Shown: positions 41,931 to 51,119, counted from the first letter of the stretch. The stretch is DNA of 54,607 nt from a bacterium (GCA_035281585.1 DATEDP010000117.1:1-54607), one strand, 5' to 3'. Made by a program: numbers and translations. Notes: a model not told the origin generated them from the sequence alone.

Positions 41931-42033
41931 GGTGCTTTCCCCTTGGCCATCATGTCGGTTTGGAATGGATGGGCACCGCCCCGATTCGACCTTCACCAAA
42001 AGCGAATGAATTTTTGACTAAGTTCGGGCTCGA

Positions 42034-44979
42034 CTAACTCACCGCTCCCGCCGACATCTCGACTTCGCGTTTCCGCAGGCTCAGCTCCCGGGCTTCGGGG
42101 CTTTCCGGGTTCATCGCGCTCAGCCGCTTGTCCAAGGCTCGCAAGGCGCTCTGAAAGTGGCGCAAGGCCTGGGGCGCCCGGCCCCGCATCCGGTCGGCCT
42201 CGCCGAGCAGGTATTCACACTCCCAATGCCGCGACGTTCCCGTCAAGGCCCCGCCGGCAATGGCCAGGAATTTTCGGGCCTCGGCGTGCTTGGCCAGCTC
42301 CCGGCTCAAGACCCGCCCCAAGGCCAGGGCCGCCGGTCCGCGCAAGGCCTCGATCTTCTCGCGTTGGGCCAGATCCCAAGCCCGCCGCGCGTCCTTCTCG
42401 GCCGAAACCGAGTCGCGGTATTTGTCGAGGTACTCGGATCGTTCGACCAAAACCTCGCCCAAGGCCAGCCGGTCGCCCGAGCGGGTCAAGGTTTCGATCG
42501 CCTCGCCGTAGCGGCCGATCGCGAAGGCCGCGTCCTCGCGGGCGGCATGGACCTTGGCCCAGGCCCGGTAGATTTTCGCCTGCAAGGCCGGCAAGCGATA
42601 GAAGAGCGCCCAAGCCAAGGCTTCGTTGCAGAACAACTCGGCCCGGTCGGGATCGCCCTGCAAAAGGCAAAGCTGGGCATAGTCGGCGTAGGCTTCGGCC
42701 AAATCGTCGCCTCGCCCCACTCCCTCGAGCAGGCCCAGCGCGGTTTGGAATCGATTCTCGGCGCTGTCGAAATCGGTGGCCCGGGCATAAAGCTCGGCGA
42801 TCGCTGTTTCAATTTTGCCCTGAAGCCTTTCCTTCTCCGGAGCCGAGGCTGCCAAGTTGAGGGCTTGCTGATGAAGCTGCAAGGCCTTCCCGACCTCGCC
42901 GCCCCTTTCCACCACCTCGGCCATCAACGCGTAAACCCGAGCTTGGCCGGCGGCATCCTGGGCCGCTTTATATAGTGGGAAGGCCTGGCGCAAAGCCGCT
43001 TCGGCTTCTTTGTTTTTGCCGGCGGCGAGCAAGGAGGCGCCCAAGGCCTCGTAGGCCGGACCCTTCCATTCCGGCGGCAGGCTCGCCAGGAGGTCGGCAT
43101 CGAGGCTGAGCAAGGCTTCGGCATGGAGGCCGCCGCGGCTCTGCAAAATGCCGCGGAAAGCCCGGGTCGCCGGCTGGCGGCTCTCGGCGAAGCTGTTCTG
43201 GAGAGCCCGCAGCGCCGGCGCCGTCCAGCCGAGCTCGGCCAAGGAGCGCAGCAGCGGCAGGGCCCGATCCTCGTTGAGCCCGGCAGCGGCCGCGCTCAAG
43301 GGGGCTCCGTCGACTTCGAAATATTCGTGGCCGCCGCGGAGCGAGCGCCGGAGCCAAGTCTCGGCGCAAAGCCGGTGCAAGGCGGCCGAAGTGGTGGCTG
43401 GATCGAATCCGCTCCAAGCCGCCAAAGCCTGGGCGCTCAAGGGAACTCCGGCGAAGGCCAAATAGCGATAGAGCTTGCGGCCGGGCTCGGGCAGGGCCAC
43501 CAGCGGGTTGCCCAGCATGGCGGCGTTGGCGCCGGCGGCGGCGCCCTGAATTTTCGCGGCGTCGGCTTTCCAAGTCGCCCCGCTCGGGACGATCAGGCCT
43601 TGCGCGGCCATCGCCCGGGCGCCCCGAACCACCGCGGCCGGCTCGCCCTTGAAGCGCCGATGCAGGGCTTGAATCAGCTTGGCATCGGCGGCGCCGAAGG
43701 ACTCTTGCCAAGCGCGGGTCAGAGCGGCGAGGTCGATGGGGTTCAAGATGTAGCGCTGCCAACCGTTGCTCGTCCGGGCCCAGGACAGGTCCTGGGCCAC
43801 GGCGATCACCCGCTCGTAGGGCCGGCCCCGCAGCCATCCTTCAACCGCTCCGTGATCGGCTTCCGACACCAGAAGCCAAGTCGGATTGGCCGGGTTGAGC
43901 GAGGGCTCGCCCTGGACCAAGCTCAAGTTCCTTCCGCTGAGGTGCCAAACCGGCATGCGGTTGAGCCAGAAAATCCGCTCGATGGCTCGGGCGACGAAGT
44001 CCTTGCCGCTGCCGCTCAAGCCGCCGATCACCCAACGCCCGCCGGCCATGCCGATGCGGCGGAACAAATGCACGGCTTCGGAGCCGCGCAGCGAGATCGC
44101 GAAATCGGAAAAGGGCGGAAAGGCAGCGGCGTCTTGGGGAAAGGCCGGGCCGGCCGCTTCTTGGAGGAGGCGCAGGGCTTGAAGCGGGCTCTCCGGCCTT
44201 TGGGCCGGATCGCGAGCCAACAATTTCTGGAGAAAATCGGAAAGCGCCGGCGGCGCCCCGCCCACCAGCGACTTGAGCGGCGGTGCTTCCTTCTGCAACT
44301 GGGCCTGAAGGATGGCGGCCGGATCGGCGCCCTCGAAGGGGCTGCGCCGGGCCAAGGCCGAGAAGAGCAAGACCCCCACCGAATAGAGATCGGCTTGGAC
44401 GCTCGGCACCCGCTGAGTGGCGAACTCGGGAGCGGTGTAAGGCGGCGTTCCGAGCGGCGCGACTTCCTTGATCTCGGGCGGGTTGAGCAAGGAAGTCAGG
44501 CCATAGTCGACTAAGCCGACCCGCAAAGCGCCCTCCGCATCGTTGCCCACCAACACGTTCTGGGGCTTGAGATCGAGATGGGGAATGTTCTCTCGATAAA
44601 GGGCGTCGAGGCCGACCAGAATTTGGGCGAAGACCCGCCAAATCCGCTCCAGCGGTGCTCCGGTCAAGGCCTTGAGCAAAGGAGCCCCTTCGATCCATTC
44701 GGAATGGAGGTAGACCTTGCCCTCCTCCCAGCCAAAATCCAGGACCCGGGCCAAATGGGGGTGGTCCAAGGCCGCCCAGCGGTTGAAGCTGCCGTCGACG
44801 ATGTCGGGGTTCTGGCCCGAAACCTCGGCCGAGAAGACCTTGCGGACGAAGTCCGGTCCGCCCTTGGGGTCGCGGACCCGGTAGGTTTCGGCTTGCCGAC
44901 CCAGGCCCAGGCAGCTCACCACTTGGAATGCGCCGGCGCCGGTCGCCTCCCCACTGCTGGAGTTAGCCTCGGAGCTCAT
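42034..44979 (-). CDS. Ser/Thr protein kinase-like protein with ATPase-like and TPR regions (second paralog)
   Basis: 981 residues from the ATG at 44979 (a TTG 6 codons earlier is possible). Kinase domain at about 18-275: degraded Gly loop LGLGRQAETY, Lys47 in VRKVF, catalytic loop HLDLKPQN with Asp136, DYG in place of DFG at 158-160, and APE at 183-185. A P-loop-like GGLSGSGKD (318-326) starts an ATPase-like region to about 560. TPR-like helices fill 600-960. Same plan and nearly the same length as the protein at 36675, also sharing HLD instead of HRD. The catalytic Lys and Asp are present, so activity is possible despite the odd Gly loop. It is the only gene between mazEF and the divergent bolA. 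Confidence 0.86.
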   Translation of the reverse strand: MSSEANSSSGEATGAGAFQVVSCLGLGRQAETYRVRDPKGGPDFVRKVFSAEVSGQNPDIVDGSFNRWAALDHPHLARVLDFGWEEGKVYLHSEWIEGAPLLKALTGAPLERIWRVFAQILVGLDALYRENIPHLDLKPQNVLVGNDAEGALRVGLVDYGLTSLLNPPEIKEVAPLGTPPYTAPEFATQRVPSVQADLYSVGVLLFSALARRSPFEGADPAAILQAQLQKEAPPLKSLVGGAPPALSDFLQKLLARDPAQRPESPLQALRLLQEAAGPAFPQDAAAFPPFSDFAISLRGSEAVHLFRRIGMAGGRWVIGGLSGSGKDFVARAIERIFWLNRMPVWHLSGRNLSLVQGEPSLNPANPTWLLVSEADHGAVEGWLRGRPYERVIAVAQDLSWARTSNGWQRYILNPIDLAALTRAWQESFGAADAKLIQALHRRFKGEPAAVVRGARAMAAQGLIVPSGATWKADAAKIQGAAAGANAAMLGNPLVALPEPGRKLYRYLAFAGVPLSAQALAAWSGFDPATTSAALHRLCAETWLRRSLRGGHEYFEVDGAPLSAAAAGLNEDRALPLLRSLAELGWTAPALRALQNSFAESRQPATRAFRGILQSRGGLHAEALLSLDADLLASLPPEWKGPAYEALGASLLAAGKNKEAEAALRQAFPLYKAAQDAAGQARVYALMAEVVERGGEVGKALQLHQQALNLAASAPEKERLQGKIETAIAELYARATDFDSAENRFQTALGLLEGVGRGDDLAEAYADYAQLCLLQGDPDRAELFCNEALAWALFYRLPALQAKIYRAWAKVHAAREDAAFAIGRYGEAIETLTRSGDRLALGEVLVERSEYLDKYRDSVSAEKDARRAWDLAQREKIEALRGPAALALGRVLSRELAKHAEARKFLAIAGGALTGTSRHWECEYLLGEADRMRGRAPQALRHFQSALRALDKRLSAMNPESPEARELSLRKREVEMSAGAVS

Positions 44980-45079
44980 CAATTTAGGTTTCCACAAAGC
45001 CCGGGAAGATTCAACTAAGGCTTGAGCGAAGCCCTTGATAGGCCTTGATTTCTTCTATGGGTACGGTAAGGGAGAGCAA

Positions 45080-45122
45080 GCCCCGGCTTGGCCGGGGCGC
45101 GCAGCAAATGCGGAGAATTTGC
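45080..45122 (+). promoter_or_regulatory. Two stem-loops in the bolA leader
   Basis: GCCCCGGC-TTG-GCCGGGGC (45080-45098, 8-bp perfect stem) is followed by GCAAAT-7-ATTTGC (45104-45122). Both lie between possible promoter elements (TTGATA at 45035) and the bolA ATG at 45139. There is no T-run after the first stem, so a plain terminator is unlikely. Leader structure or a short palindromic repeat. Confidence 0.4.
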
Positions 45123-45138
45123 GTAGTGAGATAGCCCT

Positions 45139-45384
45139 ATGATGCACCCTGAAGAAGTACAGAAAGTCCTGGCCGCGGCCTTCCCCTCCGGGCAGGTCGA
45201 AGTCCAGGACATGACCGGCACCATGGACCATTTTCAGGTCCTGGTGATCAGTTCCGACTTCTCCGGCAAGACGATGGTCGAGCAGCACCAGATGGTTTAT
45301 CGGGCCCTAGGCGACCTGATGAAGGAGGCCATCCATGCCCTGGCCCTCAAGACCTATACCCCGGAGCAATGGAAGAACGCCTAA
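45139..45384 (+). CDS. bolA: BolA/IbaG-family protein
   Basis: 81 residues; a second ATG follows directly at 45142. Class II KH-like fold with the family pattern VEVQDMTGTMDHFQVLVISSDFSGKTMVEQHQMVYRALG (split over residues 20-58) and a C-terminal LALKTYTPEQW. The conserved His in MDHFQV and the loop before it are the likely Fe-S ligands. BolA-type proteins form [2Fe-2S]-bridged heterodimers with CGFS monothiol glutaredoxins, and exactly such a glutaredoxin gene follows 23 bases downstream, so the two probably work together in Fe-S delivery or iron sensing. Confidence 0.92.
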   Translation: MMHPEEVQKVLAAAFPSGQVEVQDMTGTMDHFQVLVISSDFSGKTMVEQHQMVYRALGDLMKEAIHALALKTYTPEQWKNA

Positions 45385-45407
45385 GCTTAAGACGACGAGG
45401 AGACCCT

Positions 45408-45731
45408 ATGTCCGACGTTCAACAAGAAATCGCCAAGAAAGTGAAAGAGAACAAGATCCTGATCTTCATGAAAGGGACCCCGACTTTCCCCCAATGCGGC
45501 TTTTCGGCGGCGGTCATCGACGTGTTCAACCGGCTCGGCGCGCCTTACCAAACGGTCAACGTCCTGGAAGACCCCGAGATCCGCGACGGCGTGAAGGCTT
45601 TTTCGAACTGGCCGACCATTCCCCAAATCTACATCGACGGAAAATTCATCGGCGGCTGCGATATCGTCCGCGAGATGTATATGCGGGGCGAGCTTCAACC
45701 GCTGGTCGAAAGCGCCACCAAGCAAGCCTGA
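45408..45731 (+). CDS. grxD: Monothiol CGFS glutaredoxin (Grx4 type)
   Basis: 107 residues from the ATG at 45408, with GAGGAG upstream. Thioredoxin fold with the CGFS active site (Cys30) in FMKGTPTFPQCGFSAAVIDV, the NWPTIPQIYIDGKFIGGCDIV block (cis-Pro TIP and the glutathione site GGCD) near 70-88. Such proteins bind and pass on glutathione-ligated [2Fe-2S] clusters rather than reduce disulfides. It follows bolA, its usual partner. Its stop shares a base with the helicase start (TGATG), suggesting one transcript of four genes. Confidence 0.95.
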   Translation: MSDVQQEIAKKVKENKILIFMKGTPTFPQCGFSAAVIDVFNRLGAPYQTVNVLEDPEIRDGVKAFSNWPTIPQIYIDGKFIGGCDIVREMYMRGELQPLVESATKQA

Positions 45732-46933
45732 TGGAAACCACTCAACGCCTCTTCAGCGAGCTCGGCCTCTCCGAACCCCTTCTCGACAGCTTGGAGAAGG
45801 CCGGTTACCGCCATCCCAGCCCGATTCAAGAAGCCGCCATCCCGGTGGCCCTGGCCGACAACGACCTGATCGGCATCGCCCAAACCGGAACCGGCAAGAC
45901 CTTGGCCTTCGTCCTGCCGCTGCTCGAAAAATTGCAGGGCATCCCGGGAACCCAAGCGGTGATCCTCTGCCCAACCCGCGAGATCGCGCTCCAAACCCAT
46001 CACTCCATCGAAAAGATCGGCAAGCCGCTCAAGGTCCACTCGGTGGCGATCATCGGCGGCAAGCCGATTCGGGCCCAGGCCAACGCTTTGAAGCAAAAGC
46101 CCTCGATCCTCGTCGCCACTCCCGGCCGGCTCTGCGACCACATGGAACGGCGCAACGTCGACTTGGGCCACATCGGCTACTTGGTGATGGACGAAGCCGA
46201 CCACATGCTCGACCTGGGCTTCCTGCCCCAGATCCGGCGCATCCTCCGGGTCCTGCCCAAGGACCGTCAGACCCTGATGTTCAGCGCCACCATGCCCTCG
46301 CAGATCACCCAGCTGGCCAACCAGTACCTCAACAGCCCCCAGCGGGTCGAGATCGCCCGTCCCGGCACCGCGGCCGAGGGCATCGAGCACGCGCTTTACG
46401 TGGTCGAGCCCCAATACAAGCGCGAGGCGATCCTCCGGATCTTGCGCGAGGAAAAAGAATCAACCCTGGTCTTCACCCGCACCAAGCTCGACGCCGACTG
46501 GTTGAGCCGCCTGCTTCAGAAGGAAGGCCATTCGGTCGAGGCCATCCACTCCGACCGCAGCCAGGGCGAGCGGATTCAGGCCTTGGAAGGCTTCAAGCAG
46601 GGGCAATGCCAGATCCTGGTCGCCACCGACATCGTGGCCCGGGGCATCGACGTCAAGGGCATCGCCCACGTCGTCAACTACGACATCCCCCAGAGTCCCG
46701 AGGACTACGTCCATCGCAGCGGCCGAACCGCCCGGATGAACGCCACCGGCATGGCTTCCACCCTGGCGACCTGGGTCGAGATGCATTTCGTCGAGCAGAT
46801 CGAAAAGCTGCTCGGCTTTCAACTGCCGCGCAAGCAGGTCGCCGGACTTCCGGCCTTCGAAGAGACGCCGGCCATCCCGGTCACGCCCTTCGGCCGCGTC
46901 GGCACCCGCGGCAAGCGGGTACGTCTACGCTAA
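45731..46933 (+). CDS. DEAD-box RNA helicase (RhlE-like)
   Basis: 400 residues from the ATG at 45731, overlapping the grxD stop by one base. Full set of motifs: Q motif (HPSPIQEAAIP), I AQTGTGKT, Ia PTREIA, Ib TPGR, II VMDEADHM (DEAD), III SAT, IV STLVFTRT, V ATDIVARGIDV, VI HRSGRTAR. ATP-dependent RNA unwinding in ribosome assembly or RNA decay. The C-terminal extension is short (about 50 residues, ending RGKRVRLR), without a dedicated RNA-binding domain. RhlE is the nearest of the common bacterial groups by length, but SrmB or others cannot be excluded. Confidence 0.94.
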   Translation: METTQRLFSELGLSEPLLDSLEKAGYRHPSPIQEAAIPVALADNDLIGIAQTGTGKTLAFVLPLLEKLQGIPGTQAVILCPTREIALQTHHSIEKIGKPLKVHSVAIIGGKPIRAQANALKQKPSILVATPGRLCDHMERRNVDLGHIGYLVMDEADHMLDLGFLPQIRRILRVLPKDRQTLMFSATMPSQITQLANQYLNSPQRVEIARPGTAAEGIEHALYVVEPQYKREAILRILREEKESTLVFTRTKLDADWLSRLLQKEGHSVEAIHSDRSQGERIQALEGFKQGQCQILVATDIVARGIDVKGIAHVVNYDIPQSPEDYVHRSGRTARMNATGMASTLATWVEMHFVEQIEKLLGFQLPRKQVAGLPAFEETPAIPVTPFGRVGTRGKRVRLR

Positions 46934-48123
46934 TGGAGGATCTGCTCCAACTCTGCGCGCTCGTCCGTGAGCGCCATTCCCGCTCGACCTCGGCTTTGCC
47001 GGTCCACCGGCGGCTGAAGTCCGATCCGGAGCTGCGGGAATCGGCCCGCCGGCTCAGCGCCGCTCTCTCGGCCTGTCGCGAGATCCATGCTCCCTCGGCC
47101 TCGCCGCCCCTGCCGGCCGACCGATCCTTCCGCGCCGTCACTTGGAATTTAGAGCGGGGCAAGAATTTTCCGGCCATCCTGAAAGTTTTGCGCGAGCACG
47201 CCGAGCTGGCCGAGGCCGATTTCTACCTGTTCACCGAGGTCGATTGGGGAATGGCTCGCTCCGGCAACCGGAACGTCGCGGCCGAGCTGGCCGAAGGCTT
47301 GGGATATTTCGGCTACTTCGTTCCCTCCTATTACAATTTCACCTTGGGCCACGGCTTGGAGCGCGACACCAGCGGCGAAAATCGCCACGGCCTTCACGGC
47401 AAGGCCCTGCTCTCGCGCTATCGGCTGAGCGGCCTCCGCTCGGTGGCCCTGCCCAATCCCTTCGACAAGCTCAAGTCGAGGGAAGCCCGGCTCGGCCAAA
47501 AACGGGTGCTGGTCGCCGAGCTCGATTTGGGCGGGGATGAGAAACTGACCCTGGCTTGCGCCCATCTCGACGCCTTTTCCTCGCCCAAAATCCGGGCTCG
47601 GCAGCTCGGCACGGCGGTCGCGGCCCTGCGCCAATCGCGCCGGATCTTGCTGGCCGGCGACTGGAACACCAACACGATCAACTCGCTGCGCGGACCGGCG
47701 ATCCTCGGCAACGTCCTTCGCAAAGTTCTTTTCACCGGCCCCCAAGCGATGATCCGGACCCACTTCCCGCGGCCGGAGCTGAAGTTCGACAAGCCGCTCT
47801 TCGAGGTTCTTCGCGGTTCGGACCTCGACTTCGCCGCCTGCAATGAAATCGGAGCCGGCACCTACGACCTGGTCAGCGACGACCTCGACCTGGGGCAAAT
47901 GGCCCGGGACCAGTTCCCCGATTGGATCGTGCGCTGGATCAACCGTCAGATCCAAAAAGGCGGCGGCACGGTCAGCCTCAAGCTCGATTGGTTCGCGACC
48001 CGGGGCATTCGGCCGCTCGAGTCCAAAGTCATCCGGCTCAAGCCCGGCGCCGACTACCCCGCCGGCGACCGTCCGAGCGACCACCATCCAGTTCGCTTGA
48101 TGTTCCAAGTCCCCTCGGTTTAG
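46933..48123 (+). CDS. Endonuclease/exonuclease/phosphatase (EEP) family hydrolase
   Basis: 396 residues from the ATG at 46933, which shares a base with the helicase stop (TAATG). After a 70-residue helical start the EEP core begins: FRAVTWNLERGKNF (Asn/Glu metal site) near 75, YLFTEVDWGMARSG near 102, HGLHGKALLSRYRL near 155, LACAHLDAFSSPKIR near 212, LLAGDWNTNTINS near 240 and the final PSDHHPVRLMF with the catalytic Asp-His pair. The metal-dependent phosphodiesterase centre is complete. Substrate is unclear: DNA, RNA, inositol phosphates or lipids are all known in the superfamily. No signal peptide, so cytoplasmic. Confidence 0.87.
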   Translation: MEDLLQLCALVRERHSRSTSALPVHRRLKSDPELRESARRLSAALSACREIHAPSASPPLPADRSFRAVTWNLERGKNFPAILKVLREHAELAEADFYLFTEVDWGMARSGNRNVAAELAEGLGYFGYFVPSYYNFTLGHGLERDTSGENRHGLHGKALLSRYRLSGLRSVALPNPFDKLKSREARLGQKRVLVAELDLGGDEKLTLACAHLDAFSSPKIRARQLGTAVAALRQSRRILLAGDWNTNTINSLRGPAILGNVLRKVLFTGPQAMIRTHFPRPELKFDKPLFEVLRGSDLDFAACNEIGAGTYDLVSDDLDLGQMARDQFPDWIVRWINRQIQKGGGTVSLKLDWFATRGIRPLESKVIRLKPGADYPAGDRPSDHHPVRLMFQVPSV

Positions 48124-48151
48124 AATTCGACGTCGATCCAAGGAGGGCCTT

Positions 48152-49201
48152 ATGGACGAAGCCAAGATGCAAGAATTCATGATGAAAGCGCTCGGCGACA
48201 TGGGCGCCACCGCGACCGCGCCGATGATTTTGCTCGGCGACCGGCTGGGACTCTACAAGGCCATGGCCGAGCTGGGGCCGGCCAACTCCGAGGAATTGGC
48301 GAAAAAGACCGGCAACGCCGAGCGCTACCTCCGGGAATGGGTCCGCAGCCAAGCCGCCGCCGGCTACGTCAGCTATGACGCCAAGGCCGGCAAGTATTTC
48401 TTGAACGAAGAGCAAACGGCGGCGCTGGCCAAGGAGGACAGCCCCTTCTTCATCCCCGGCGCCTTCCAATGCATGGCCGCGATCTTCGCCGCTCACGACA
48501 AGCTCGCCGAATGCTTCAAGACCGGCAAGGGCCTCGACTGGGGCGAGCAGCACCCGCTGCTCTTCGTCGGCACCGAGCGTTTCTTTAGGCCGGGCTATCT
48601 CGCCCATTTGATTTCGGAGTGGATTCCCTCGCTCGAGGGAGTCGAGGCCAAGCTGAAGAGCGGCGCCAAGGTCGCCGACATCGGCTGCGGCCACGGGGCT
48701 TCGACCATCCTGATGGCCAAGACCTACCCCCGGTCGCAATTCGTCGGTTTCGACTACCATGGGCCCTCGATCGAGGCGGCGCGGAAGCGGGCCGAGAGCG
48801 CCGGCGTCGCCGACCGCGCCCGCTTCGAGGTGGCGAAATCGACCGATTATCCCGGGGAGAATTACGACCTCGTGGCCCATTTCGACTGCCTCCACGACAT
48901 GGGCGATCCGGTCGGCGCGGCCCGGCGGGTGAAGGAGACTTTGGCCAAGGACGGGGTTTGGATGATCGTCGAGCCCTTCGCCGGCGACAAGCCCGAGGAG
49001 AATTTCAATCCGATCGGCCGGGTCTTTTATGCCGCCTCGACTTCGGTCTGCGTCCCGGCCTCGCTGGCCCAGAACGGGCCGGCGCTGGGCGCCCAAGCCG
49101 GCGAAGCCAAGCTCCGTGAGGTTTTGCGGGAGGGTGGTTTCACCAAGGTCCGGCGGGCGGCCGAGACGCCCTTCAACATCGTGCTCGAGGCCCGGGCCTG
49201 A
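48152..49201 (+). CDS. SAM-dependent methyltransferase with winged-helix N-terminus
   Basis: 349 residues. Residues 15-90 form a winged-helix dimerisation domain (GDRLGLYKAMAELGPANSEELAKKTG, split over 28-55), as in O-methyltransferases and the Rv2258c group. The SAM-binding Rossmann core starts with VADIGCGHGASTILMA near 174, followed by FVGFDYHGPSIEAAR near 195, with HFDCLHDMGDP near 243 as motif II/III. Substrate unknown; small-molecule O-, N- or C-methylation is likely. A clear AAGGAGGG site precedes the ATG. It lies 28 bases after the EEP gene and converges with the beta-helix gene with a 2-base gap. Confidence 0.88.
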   Translation: MDEAKMQEFMMKALGDMGATATAPMILLGDRLGLYKAMAELGPANSEELAKKTGNAERYLREWVRSQAAAGYVSYDAKAGKYFLNEEQTAALAKEDSPFFIPGAFQCMAAIFAAHDKLAECFKTGKGLDWGEQHPLLFVGTERFFRPGYLAHLISEWIPSLEGVEAKLKSGAKVADIGCGHGASTILMAKTYPRSQFVGFDYHGPSIEAARKRAESAGVADRARFEVAKSTDYPGENYDLVAHFDCLHDMGDPVGAARRVKETLAKDGVWMIVEPFAGDKPEENFNPIGRVFYAASTSVCVPASLAQNGPALGAQAGEAKLREVLREGGFTKVRRAAETPFNIVLEARA

Positions 49202-49203
49202 CC

Positions 49204-50583
49204 TTAAAAGCTGAAGAGCTCGGCCGGCGGATCGGGATCGATGTTCTTGTTCATGACCTCCCAGAGCCGGGCATTGCCCCAGAAGGTCATCCCGTTGTCG
49301 TCGCCGGTGCTGTCCATGTGGCCGCAAATGCCGGCGAGATATTCGTAGAGGTTGTCGCGAGTCCCGCTTCCATTCAGCCCGATCGCCGAGGTGTAGATCC
49401 AGTTGCCGTCGCCGGCCTTGTCGAACTTCGTCGCCGAACCCTGACCCGCGACCGGGCAAAAGATTAAATCAGCCGTGAAGGAATTAGGGTCCTGAGTCGT
49501 GAGGCTTGAAATCGCGGTGCCGATCATCTGAAGGTCGGTGGTGTTGTCGTTGACATAGCCGTGATTAGGGCTTCGCCGAAGGGCCGCCCGGGCATTGACG
49601 CCAACTCCGACGTTTTCGATCCGGTCGCTAAGACTGGTCAGAGTCAGATTATTTCGATTCGAGGACGGCGAGCCCGGGGGCGGACCATTGGCCCCGGCGG
49701 TCAGGAGCCAACCAGTCGAGGTTGCTCCGACGCCTTGGTAAAGATTTCGGATCGAGAGGACCTCGGTTGTGGTGTCCTCGGTGACGATCGACACTCCGGC
49801 GGCGATCCGGCTGATTCCGCCGACCAAATCCAAGGTCCAGTTCGCTTCCTCGACGACATTGCCTTGGAGCGCCAAGAAAATTCGGCCCTTGGATTCCCAC
49901 TGACCGGTGAAGAGCGCAACGGTGTTGTTCCCGCGAATGACCGAGCGGCTGATCACGGCTTGGATCGACGGATCACCCGGCAAATCGTGGTTCGGCGGAC
50001 CGTCGCCGGTCATCAGCTGAATCGCCCGCCCCGCCGGAATTCCGGGCGGCACGATGGAAGGAGGACCGGAGCGGGCCTGAATATCGCACTCCGAAACCAA
50101 AGTTCGAATCGTCTGGCCGCCCTTGGCATGGGCTATCACCGTGTTGCCGGCGAAGGTATAGCCGGCGCTCAAGTCGATGCTGATCTTGATGCCTTGAAGT
50201 CTGCTGCCGTCGGTCAGAGTGATCACCGAGTTGCCGGCGAATTTCCCCAGCTCGGCCGGACAACGGATGCCGCCATCGGCCGGGACGATCTCGGTTGCGG
50301 TGCCTTCGCGGAATCCGGCCGGAAACCCGTCCTCATATTCCATCTCGCCGGCGCCGAGAATCCGCGATCCTTCCGGCAGGGTCAAAGGCCCGCTGGGACA
50401 GTAAGTGCCGGCATTGATCCGGATCGTCTTCCCGGCATTCGCCGGGTTCATCGCCGCCACCAATTCGGCGGTGTTTTGGACAAGGATATCTTGGGCCTTG
50501 CCCTTGGCCCCAGCCCCACCGCTGATCACAAAGAAAATCGTGAGTCCGAGACTCCCTCGGACCAAACCTTGTTGGAGACGCAT
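49204..50583 (-). CDS. Secreted parallel beta-helix-like protein
   Basis: 459 residues. Signal peptide of about 27 residues (end near GAGA-KG). The mature part opens like pectate-lyase-type beta-helix proteins: ILVQNTAELVAAMNPANAGKTIRINAG (split at 33-60), GPLTLPEGSRILGAG, then repeated short strands with Asn and Gly turns (GNSVITLTDGSRLQGIKI, GNTVIAHAKGG, RSVIRGNNTVALF, LQGNVVEEANWTLDL). A GxTIRINAGTY-like start and stacked turns suggest a carbohydrate-binding or surface role. No catalytic Asp/Arg set of polysaccharide lyases can be named. Cys residues are few. Similar proteins in other genomes are usually hypothetical. A hairpin lies in its leader. Confidence 0.72.
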   Translation of the reverse strand: MRLQQGLVRGSLGLTIFFVISGGAGAKGKAQDILVQNTAELVAAMNPANAGKTIRINAGTYCPSGPLTLPEGSRILGAGEMEYEDGFPAGFREGTATEIVPADGGIRCPAELGKFAGNSVITLTDGSRLQGIKISIDLSAGYTFAGNTVIAHAKGGQTIRTLVSECDIQARSGPPSIVPPGIPAGRAIQLMTGDGPPNHDLPGDPSIQAVISRSVIRGNNTVALFTGQWESKGRIFLALQGNVVEEANWTLDLVGGISRIAAGVSIVTEDTTTEVLSIRNLYQGVGATSTGWLLTAGANGPPPGSPSSNRNNLTLTSLSDRIENVGVGVNARAALRRSPNHGYVNDNTTDLQMIGTAISSLTTQDPNSFTADLIFCPVAGQGSATKFDKAGDGNWIYTSAIGLNGSGTRDNLYEYLAGICGHMDSTGDDNGMTFWGNARLWEVMNKNIDPDPPAELFSF

Positions 50584-50603
50584 ATCACCACCCCTTTTCT
50601 TGC

Positions 50604-50631
50604 TTTCTGCCGTTTCCGTCGAAGGCAGAAA
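50604..50631 (-). promoter_or_regulatory. Hairpin in the leader of the beta-helix protein gene
   Basis: TTTCTGCC (50604-50611) and GGCAGAAA (50624-50631) form an 8-bp perfect stem, 21 bases upstream of the start codon at 50583 and just before an AAGGGG-type ribosome site. The rest of the 182-base gap to 50765 is AT-richer and presumably holds the promoter; no clear -35/-10 pair stands out. Confidence 0.35.
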
Positions 50632-50765
50632 AATCCCCTTCGCGAATCCCTTCCATGTCGAAAGTCCAAATTGTCGGTGGTACCCTATTCAATTACCCCG
50701 AATGAAATTGTACAGAGTCTGAGGGGAAAGGGAAGCTGAAAAGCCGGGGCTTCGCGAAAAGCGCG

Positions 50766-51119
50766 CTAGCCCCAATGTTTGGCGAAATCCTTCTCGTCGA
50801 AGCCGACGGTGACCTTCTTGCCGTCGGTGACGATGGGCCGTTTGAGGAGGCGGCCTTCCTTGGCGAGCATCTCCAGGATCTTGGCCTCGGGCAAGGCCTT
50901 CACCTTCTCCTTCATGTTCTGCTCGCGGTACTGGATGCCGCTCTTGTTGAGGAAGTCCTTATAGTCGCGGCCGCTCTTGGCGACGTAGTCCTTCAAGTCG
51001 GCGAGCTTCGGCGGAGCGAGGGTGATGTCGATCTCCTCGAATTTCTTGCCCTTGGCCTCGAGCCATTTCTTGGCCCGGCGGCAGGTGTCGCATTTGGCGT
51101 ACCAGTAGAATTTGAGCAT
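50766..51119 (-). CDS. ArsC/Spx-family (arsenate reductase-like) protein
   Basis: 117 residues, single thioredoxin-like domain. The N-terminus is LKFYWYAKCDTCRRAKKWL with a CDTC pair (Cys10 and Cys13). The FLNKSGIQYREQNMKEK segment near 55 and the LLKRPIVTDGKKVTVGF tail near 92 are typical of the ArsC/YffB/Spx family. Many members are not arsenate reductases, and without neighbouring ars genes the in vivo role is open. It is the last gene of the mdh-sucC-sucD-ndk run but is separated from ndk by a repeat element. Confidence 0.88.
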   Translation of the reverse strand: MLKFYWYAKCDTCRRAKKWLEAKGKKFEEIDITLAPPKLADLKDYVAKSGRDYKDFLNKSGIQYREQNMKEKVKALPEAKILEMLAKEGRLLKRPIVTDGKKVTVGFDEKDFAKHWG

